A DNA stretch of 12,253 nt, from NCBI GenBank assembly GCA_016932295.1, contig JAFGDC010000528.1:1-12253 (forward strand), read 5' to 3'. The notes beneath the pieces are model-generated. The model searched no databases, had not been told where the DNA came from, and saw only the letters and a list, made by a program, of their open reading frames with translations. This stretch comes from a candidate division CSSED10-310 bacterium. GTDB taxonomy: Bacteria > CSSED10-310 > JAFGDC01. Shown piece after piece: positions 7,876 to 12,253 of this stretch. The number at the start of each line of letters is the position of its first letter. Position 1 is the stretch's first letter. The position numbers and the translations under genes were made by a program.

Positions 7876-7892
7876 CATTCTGACTCAGAATG
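7876..7892. promoter_or_regulatory. 17-bp perfect palindrome, likely operator of the Rieske gene
   Basis: CATTCTGA (7876-7883) and TCAGAATG (7885-7892) are perfect complements around a single central C, ending 26 bp before the ATG at 7919. Arms of 8 bp with a 1-nt centre suit a dimeric regulator rather than an RNA hairpin. It lies in the 238-bp divergent gap between the glycosyltransferase and Rieske genes and could control either. No clear -10/-35 pair was found beside it. Confidence 0.5.
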
Positions 7893-7918
7893 ACAAACCG
7901 GACGACCGGGAGGATGAC

Positions 7919-8383
7919 ATGTGGTTGAAGCACGGTTCAACATCGCCCCTGGTGGCGGGACTCGTGGTGCTGGTCTGTGTTGCGGGTGGTTGCAAGGCAC
8001 TGACTGGAATCTCCGACACCCCGGAAGCGGCGGCCGGCAGTTTTCGATTCGACGGCGGGCAACTGGTGGTTGACCTCGGCCAGGTGACGGCACTACAGGC
8101 GACGGGAGGCTCTGTGCAGATCAAGACCGCCCTGAAAGACACCTTGCTGGTGGTGCGAATCGGACCTGACGCATTCAGGGCCTTCGCCAACCGTTGCTCG
8201 CATCGATCCAGGGAACTGGAGTACGACGCGGAACGCGGTGAGCTGTGCTGTGTCAGCATCGGTCATTCCCGCTACAATCTGGACGGTCTCGTTCTGAAGG
8301 GGCCGGCGGAAAAGCCGCTGCAATCATTTCCATGCACACGCAGAGGGAATGAGCTGTATATAGATGTCTCATCCCTTCTCTAG
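7919..8383 (+). CDS. Rieske-like [2Fe-2S] lipoprotein with unusual ligand spacing
   Basis: This is a 154-aa exported protein. ATG at 7919 has GGGAGG (7908-7913) 5 nt upstream. Residues 1-24 are a lipoprotein signal peptide (LVAGLVVLVCVAGGC), with C25 as the lipidated Cys. Residues about 48-152 form a Rieske-like fold: CSH at 93-95 is a normal first ligand box (C-x-H), and YNLDGLVLKGPAEKPLQSF is the usual sequence after the second box. The second box itself reads ELCCVSIGHSRY. The Cys (110 or 111) and His (116) are 4-5 residues apart, instead of the canonical C-x2-H, and the usual Pro and Gly are absent. All four ligand types are present, so a cluster may still form, but with altered geometry. 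The likely role is electron transfer at the outer face of the inner membrane or in the periplasm; partners are unknown. The gene is convergent with the protease gene. Confidence 0.8.
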   Translation: MWLKHGSTSPLVAGLVVLVCVAGGCKALTGISDTPEAAAGSFRFDGGQLVVDLGQVTALQATGGSVQIKTALKDTLLVVRIGPDAFRAFANRCSHRSRELEYDAERGELCCVSIGHSRYNLDGLVLKGPAEKPLQSFPCTRRGNELYIDVSSLL

Positions 8384-8463
8384 GGAATAATCACCGCACG
8401 CCGCGAGAAATATCAGAGATGACCGCGGAAAAGAGTGATTGGGTGCCGGAGTCAGGAGACAGG

Positions 8464-8478
8464 TTCCCCCTTGGGGAA
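8464..8478. terminator. Hairpin in the convergent gap between Rieske and protease genes
   Basis: TTCCCC (8464-8469) and GGGGAA (8473-8478) form a 6-bp stem with a 3-nt loop, 10 bp beyond the protease stop. A and C bases flank it on the plus strand, and there is no long T tract on either strand. It could serve as a bidirectional terminator. Confidence 0.35.
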
Positions 8479-8487
8479 AACCGCTGC

Positions 8488-9903
8488 TCAGCGGCGGCGA
8501 CGGATCAATAACAGACTGACGCCGGCCAGCAAGATCCCGAGCCCGACCGGCGTCACCGCCGGCACCACCGGTTCGGGTTGGGTCACCGCTCGAATGCACA
8601 CGTCAAACGGCACCGTCTGCCAGGTTGATCCGGTACCGCTGATACTGAGGTATGAATTGCCATCAATCGGGACCATGCTGTCCGCGGGTACGGGATACCC
8701 GCCGGATGCCACCTGGAACCGTACTGCGAGGAAGATGTCATTGCCCTCGGTGATCTCCAACGGGGGATCGACATCCACCGAATAGTAGCCGGCCGTCTCG
8801 ACATTGCTGGCGGTGGCGCGAAACAGTTGGTTGTAAAAAACCATGGTTGGACTGGTGCCGGATTTCGAGTTGTACACCCTGGCATCCATGGTCCAGTTGG
8901 TTGCGCTTGTAAAAAATTCAATGCGTCTCAACACCCCGTCATATTCGGGAATGACTTCGACACAACCCCAGGCGACGTTGCTCACGCCGTTTCCCCAAAA
9001 GCTCTCCGGCCCGTAATTGTCGAAATGCACCAGGTCGAGATCCTGATCGGACAACGGTTCCTCGAAGGCGGTATACTGGGCGTTGAATGCACCGATTCCA
9101 CCGGCGCCGTACGCGATGTACCCATAGCCGTCTTCACCCCAGTCAGTACCCCAGGAATTGCGTACTATCCAGTGGCCGGGGGGAAATGCAGGGTCATCGT
9201 AACCGACGATGAGAATGGTATGGTTGGTCGGACCTGATCCACCGGACAGGACATAGCTGCCGTTATACGTGTAGAAAGCGCCGCTGGGTGGATTGCCCCA
9301 GGCGTCAGAATTGATGGAGGAGATCACCGGGCCCTCGGCCAGGGCGTCCTGGATAGCCAGCGTGGTGGGCGCGATCACGCGATACTCGCGCAGCCGAACC
9401 TGTGGCTGGCAGGAACTCACGCAGTAATATTCATACTGGTGGTACGGCTGACAGCTCTCCAGCCGAGCGCCGCTTTTGTTCAGGTAATTGCCGGCCATTA
9501 TGAAATTACCGCCACCCGCGCAGCCCGTGTCATAGACGTTGCACTCCTTCAGGTGATCCTCGGAAAAATCATAGAGCCCCATACCGTTGATATTGAGCTG
9601 TGTCTCCATGTCGCCCAGGGCGGCGAAGATCCAGCAGGTGCCGCAGTTGCCCTGGTAGCGAACGTTGGGACAGTAGGAACGCCAATCCGCATCCCGCGAC
9701 ACCGCACCAGGTTCCAGGCGCAGCGGTTCTTCCAGCCAACGCGGATCGTAGTTCGGCGGAATGAAACCAGCGGCCTGGCTGGACTGGGAGTTATCGTCAC
9801 AGGACAAGGGGGCTCGATGAATTTCCGCCGCCGCCGTGACCGCTACTCCTCCGGCTGCGATGATGGTCAATCCCACCAGCAATGAAAGCAACAACTTGGT
9901 CAT
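8488..9903 (-). CDS. Secreted papain-family (C1) cysteine protease with lectin-like domain and C-terminal sorting-type tail
   Basis: This is a 471-aa protein. ATG at 9903 has GAGGAGG (9910-9916) 6 nt upstream, which selects it over the in-frame start at 9963. Residues 1-26 are a Sec signal peptide, probably cut after TAAA. Residues about 70-282 are a C1 peptidase with all catalytic residues: oxyanion Q84 and nucleophile C90 in YQGNCGTCWIFAA, H228 in NHTILIVGYDD, and N249 in NSWGTDWGEDGY. There is little room (27-70) for a classical I29 propeptide. Residues about 290-440 match the lectin-like beta-sandwich often fused behind C1 peptidases (GNGVSNVAWGCVEV, YYSVDVDPPLEITEGNDIFLAV). A Pro-rich linker follows, then a hydrophobic helix (453-467) and terminal RRRR. 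This tripartite end resembles PEP-CTERM and related exosortase signals, though the short motif (PAVTP) is not the classic PEP. It is probably a surface-displayed or secreted protease. Confidence 0.92.
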   Translation of the reverse strand: MTKLLLSLLVGLTIIAAGGVAVTAAAEIHRAPLSCDDNSQSSQAAGFIPPNYDPRWLEEPLRLEPGAVSRDADWRSYCPNVRYQGNCGTCWIFAALGDMETQLNINGMGLYDFSEDHLKECNVYDTGCAGGGNFIMAGNYLNKSGARLESCQPYHQYEYYCVSSCQPQVRLREYRVIAPTTLAIQDALAEGPVISSINSDAWGNPPSGAFYTYNGSYVLSGGSGPTNHTILIVGYDDPAFPPGHWIVRNSWGTDWGEDGYGYIAYGAGGIGAFNAQYTAFEEPLSDQDLDLVHFDNYGPESFWGNGVSNVAWGCVEVIPEYDGVLRRIEFFTSATNWTMDARVYNSKSGTSPTMVFYNQLFRATASNVETAGYYSVDVDPPLEITEGNDIFLAVRFQVASGGYPVPADSMVPIDGNSYLSISGTGSTWQTVPFDVCIRAVTQPEPVVPAVTPVGLGILLAGVSLLLIRRRR

Positions 9904-9940
9904 GGCGTTCCTCCTCGGTTCCCGTCTGGCTGACTCATAG

Positions 9941-9970
9941 ATTGTGTCTGTAACTATTCTCATCGGTCAA
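9941..9970 (-). promoter_or_regulatory. Candidate promoter of the protease gene
   Basis: On the minus strand TTGACC (9970-9965) and CACAAT (9946-9941) are separated by 18 nt. They would start a transcript with a leader of about 30 nt before the ATG at 9903. The -10 matches the consensus at four of six positions. Confidence 0.4.
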
Positions 9971-10076
9971 CAGGTTACGATTCGATGCAACGATTGTCAA
10001 ACGAAGCACCTTTCGGCACCCGCTTCCGCAGGAGCGGCAACGCCTGCCCCACAAGCGCCTTGAGGCATTCATCCAC

Positions 10077-10214
10077 ATGGTGGGACCGCGCCGGCCGAGG
10101 CGGATCACTCGTGCCGAAGTGCGCGCCGTGATCAATGACCATGAGCGCAAACGGTGTCTGAAACGGTATCTGAAACGGCATTTGGAAGCCGCACCGGAGT
10201 TGCCGCCCGAGTAG
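10077..10214 (+). CDS. Possible small basic protein (45 aa), unknown
   Basis: ATG at 10077 to TAG at 10214 encodes a highly basic, helical peptide with the periodic segment KRCLKRYLKRHLE near its C terminus, formed by a 12-bp DNA repeat. GAGG at 10061-10064 is about 12 nt from the ATG, which is too far for a good ribosome binding site. The frame stays open upstream to about 9954 without another Met, so this could also be a remnant of a longer gene. The stop falls just before the next promoter. No family is recognised; it may not be real. Confidence 0.25.
   Translation: MVGPRRPRRITRAEVRAVINDHERKRCLKRYLKRHLEAAPELPPE
10149..10184. repeat. Three tandem 12-bp repeats
   Basis: AAACGGTGTCTG, AAACGGTATCTG and AAACGGCATTTG follow one another without gaps. 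The first two differ at one base and the last two at two. In the plus frame they encode KRCL-KRYL-KRHL, and in the opposite frame a repeated PFQ. Confidence 0.8.
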
Positions 10215-10219
10215 GCCCC

Positions 10220-10247
10220 TTTACAAGCGACCGGCACCTTTTATACT
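10220..10247 (+). promoter_or_regulatory. Candidate sigma-70 promoter of the RlmD-like gene
   Basis: TTTACA (10220-10225) and TATACT (10242-10247) are separated by 16 nt; each matches five of six consensus bases. A transcript would begin about 25 nt before the ATG at 10279. Confidence 0.6.
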
Positions 10248-10278
10248 GGGCACAGGAACCTTCGAAGGGAGGGTGGAT

Positions 10279-11757
10279 ATGTCACCAACAGATGAAGAAA
10301 ACCTGCTTCGCAAACTCCGCGAAAAACTGGGTGTGCCAGAAAAAAAAGATGCACGTGCTGAGTTGGAACGGTTATTCGGTGCCCGCGAGGAACGTGCCGA
10401 GGAGCGCCTGAAGGATAGTTTGCAACGCCGCGGCCCGCAACCGGGGGACGAGCATGTCATGACCGTGCAGCGCCTGTCGTACCGAGGCTGGGGGATAGGC
10501 GAAATTGAACACCAGGAAACCTTCGTCGATGGGCCGGTGCCAGGCGACACCATCAAGCTTCGTGTAACTGAAGTCCGCGGCGAACAGCTTATCGGGGAAA
10601 TGGTGACGCTGGTAGCGCCCTCCAGCGATCGCACCAAACCGCGTTGCGATCATTTCGGCCAATGCTCGGGCTGCCATCTGCAATGCCTATCTTACAGCGC
10701 CCAGATTCAGGCCAAGGAAAGGGTTGTCAGGGATGCTCTGGGAGCGCAACGGAAAACCGAACAGAACGCCGTGCGCAGCCTGGTCAGAAGTCCGGAAATC
10801 TACAAGTATTCGACGCATGTCCGACTCATGATTCGAAAGACCGGAAAGCGTTGTATAATTGGTTACCGTCGCCGGTTCGACGATGACATCCTGCCTGTCA
10901 CTACATGCCCGCTCCTCGTGGAAAACCTGGACAAAACGCTTCCCCTGTTGCCGGAAGCACTGCGGGAACTTCCTGGCGCCGGCGACGCAAAAGAACTGGT
11001 CCTGATCACCGGCCACGCGCGGGAGGATGCGCCGCTACATTTGTTGCTATCCTGTGACGGGAACGGTCCCGATGCGGATGCGGTTCTGCGGAGTTTCAGG
11101 AAGACAGGCGTCAATCTCATCGGGGTGATCGTGGACAACGGCACACGAGTGGCTGCCGCCGGCGATCCCGGCGTAACCACCGAGGAAGGCGGCCGCCGCG
11201 GCGGCTGGTCACGATATCCGGCCAACCATCACCTGGTCCGCAGATACCGTGAAGAAGCCATCAGGCTGGCCTCACCGACCCCCCGTGATGCGGTACTCGA
11301 ACTCAACGGCGGCGAAGGATTTCTCGGGATGGCGATGAGCGGTTACGCCGACAATGTGTATCTCGCCGATACGGATCCTTTCTCGGTCGACCTTGCGCGA
11401 ATGAACCGCGGCGACAACCAGCGGATTTCCGTGCAACAACGCAGCCTGCATGAACTGGTGATGGATGGCCTGGCGCCCGGCGACATGGACCTGGCGATCC
11501 TGCATACCGCGCCGGATGAACAGCCTCCGCTTCACGATGACTTGCGTGACCTGAAATTCGCCAAGCTGCTTTATGTCACCTCGTCCCCCGTATGCCTGGC
11601 CCGTGACCTGACGGCTCTGACGGCCAATGAATACAGGCTCCGCGTCGTACAACCCATCGACACGCATCCCCACACGGCGGGAATCACGATCATGGCATTT
11701 CTGACCCATCGCTATGCCGGTGCTTCAGCGCTTGCCGCCGCCTTCGGAGACCTATGA
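10279..11757 (+). CDS. RlmD/TrmA-family RNA m5U methyltransferase homologue, catalytically degenerate
   Basis: This is a 492-aa protein. ATG at 10279 is chosen over GTG at 10273 because GGGAGGG (10267-10273) is 5 nt upstream of it. Residues 1-58 are a charged helical extension. Residues about 60-113 form a TRAM-like RNA-binding domain (YRGWGIGEIE, VDGPVPGDTI). C123-x5-C129-x2-C132 and C210 (TTCPLL) match the four 4Fe-4S ligands of RlmD (RumA). The C-terminal Rossmann domain (about 310-480) follows the family order but has lost its signatures. FQVN reads YPAN at 313-316, the SAM loop reads ELNGGEGF, and DPPR is replaced by HTAPDE. The catalytic VSCNP motif reads VTSSP (433-437), which puts S435 at the nucleophilic Cys position. 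The base Glu of the TAHVE motif is T470. It is therefore unlikely to methylate uracil by the known mechanism; RNA binding or a structural/regulatory role is my inference. The frame is intact, so it is not simply a pseudogene. Confidence 0.85.
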   Translation: MSPTDEENLLRKLREKLGVPEKKDARAELERLFGAREERAEERLKDSLQRRGPQPGDEHVMTVQRLSYRGWGIGEIEHQETFVDGPVPGDTIKLRVTEVRGEQLIGEMVTLVAPSSDRTKPRCDHFGQCSGCHLQCLSYSAQIQAKERVVRDALGAQRKTEQNAVRSLVRSPEIYKYSTHVRLMIRKTGKRCIIGYRRRFDDDILPVTTCPLLVENLDKTLPLLPEALRELPGAGDAKELVLITGHAREDAPLHLLLSCDGNGPDADAVLRSFRKTGVNLIGVIVDNGTRVAAAGDPGVTTEEGGRRGGWSRYPANHHLVRRYREEAIRLASPTPRDAVLELNGGEGFLGMAMSGYADNVYLADTDPFSVDLARMNRGDNQRISVQQRSLHELVMDGLAPGDMDLAILHTAPDEQPPLHDDLRDLKFAKLLYVTSSPVCLARDLTALTANEYRLRVVQPIDTHPHTAGITIMAFLTHRYAGASALAAAFGDL

Positions 11758-11824
11758 CCCACGTTTCCCACGGGCATGGGTTATCCGTTCAGCCTTACGA
11801 TACTCAGCAGCCTCGTTCCTGAAA

Positions 11825-12253
11825 TCAGGCAGGTGGGCAATCCGGCGCACCGGCGCGGGACGTGCGTGAAACCGCGTGCCGCAGACTGCCGATGACGAGC
11901 CCGCTGCGGATTCCCTGGATGATCCCGGGCGTACCGGCATCTTCGAGCGCCGTGCGATCCCCGATGTAACGATGATTCTCCGCGGTGGTCCAGTACACGA
12001 TACCCCCGCCTACATCCAGAGGGAGGGTGGTTCTGAACGTATCCTCACGCAATATAAGCACCGGATGCGCATGCCAGCCGCCGGGCAATTCGGAGGTGTC
12101 GAAATAGACTCCGGGAATGCCATGGTCCGCGATGTGAAGGTCCAGGTCTGCAATAACCCCGGTGGCATCCAGAATGATGGTGGCGCCGGTCGCGGCGAGC
12201 GCGGCGGCCAGTCGATCGTATGCATCCTGAGACATCCCGCCCGGCAACCGCAG
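11825..12253 (-). CDS. Class-V aminotransferase-fold protein, C-terminal part (cut by window edge), PLP lysine apparently replaced
   Basis: 142 codons are visible on the minus strand, open through the right edge of the window, with a stop at 11825-11827. The segment GGGIVYWTTAENHRYIGD (82-99 of the visible part) followed by GTPGIIQGIRSGLVI (108-122) matches the C-terminal region of cysteine-desulfurase/class-V aminotransferase relatives. These typically carry GGGTV...HRYL...GGTPxIIxxIRAGL. Just before it, YFDTSELPGGWHAHPVLILR aligns with the family's SPHKF.GG segment, which carries the lysine that binds PLP; here that position is E55. If the alignment is right, the protein cannot form the usual internal aldimine. 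The N-terminal cofactor-pocket residues lie outside the window. The gene is convergent with the RlmD-like gene across 67 bp. Fold assignment is fairly sure; loss of the lysine is an alignment-based inference. Confidence 0.7.
   Translation of the reverse strand: MRLPGGMSQDAYDRLAAALAATGATIILDATGVIADLDLHIADHGIPGVYFDTSELPGGWHAHPVLILREDTFRTTLPLDVGGGIVYWTTAENHRYIGDRTALEDAGTPGIIQGIRSGLVIGSLRHAVSRTSRAGAPDCPPA

Larger units (their letters stand above)
9904..10278. other. 375-bp gap between divergent protease and RlmD-like genes
   Basis: It holds the two divergent promoters (listed separately), a triple 12-bp tandem repeat and a possible 45-aa ORF on the plus strand. An alternative 68-codon frame on the minus strand (9975-10181) reads through the same repeat. 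Neither frame has a recognised family. I see nothing else. Confidence 0.5.

Noticed and set aside
7681..7878. N-terminal extension of the glycosyltransferase frame by 66 codons
   Set aside because: Arg/Pro-rich, low-complexity sequence with no ribosome binding site, crossing the palindrome and control region of the divergent Rieske gene.
8401..8428. CCGCG/CGCGG inverted repeat after the Rieske gene
   Set aside because: Only a 5-bp stem with an 18-nt loop; the nearby TTCCCC/GGGGAA hairpin is a better candidate.
9931..9937. TGACTCA, the same 7-mer found at the centre of the palindrome at 7881-7887
   Set aside because: The flanking arms are not shared, and a self-complementary 7-mer twice in 12 kb is not strong evidence of a common operator.
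11757..11781. ACCCA/TGGGT stem after the RlmD-like gene as terminator
   Set aside because: Only 5 bp with a 15-nt loop and no T tract.

Overview
The window is ordinary bacterial chromosome, moderately GC-rich by eye, with strong AGGAGG-type ribosome binding sites and compact genes. The lipoprotein and Sec signals, the exosortase-like C-terminal tail on a secreted protease and the receiver/PAS signalling protein suggest a Gram-negative bacterium, probably Pseudomonadota. Nothing fixes the genus. I see no tRNA, rRNA, transposase, CRISPR array or phage gene.

Layout, left to right. 1-637 (-): N-terminal part of a radical SAM protein running off the left edge, possibly preceded by a Trp-rich small ORF (634-819). 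891-2330 (+): receiver-PAS protein with a degenerate histidine-kinase-like C terminus. 2424-3923 (-): zinc metallopeptidase with HESGH and a downstream Glu (M3-like), using a GTG start. 4085-4453 (-): small one-pass membrane protein with a coiled-coil tail. 4454-5106: gene-free stretch rich in short repeats and hairpins. 5107-5943 (+): DUF422/CruF-type carotenoid membrane protein. 5887-7680 (-): GT-C-like multi-spanning glycosyltransferase whose 3' end overlaps the previous gene by 57 bp. 7919-8383 (+): Rieske-like lipoprotein with an unusual second ligand box, behind a 17-bp palindrome. 8488-9903 (-): secreted papain-family protease with a lectin-like domain and a sorting-type tail. 9904-10278: gene-poor gap with a triple 12-bp repeat and a possible 45-aa ORF. 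10279-11757 (+): RlmD/TrmA-like protein that keeps its Fe-S cysteines but has lost its catalytic residues. 11825-12253 (-): C-terminal part of a class-V aminotransferase-fold protein whose PLP lysine position appears to be Glu, running off the right edge.

From 891 onward the strands alternate almost gene by gene, giving four convergent junctions (2330/2424, 5943/5887, 8383/8488, 11757/11825). Most genes therefore look singly transcribed. There is no obvious multi-gene pathway. The carotenoid and glycosyltransferase genes could both act on the envelope, and the Rieske lipoprotein and the protease are both exported, but the sequence does not prove that they work together.

The most notable theme is degenerate enzymes. 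The RlmD-like protein, the aminotransferase-like fragment and the kinase-like C terminus all keep a recognisable fold while losing catalytic signature residues, and the Rieske protein has altered metal-ligand spacing. These are the items I would check first.
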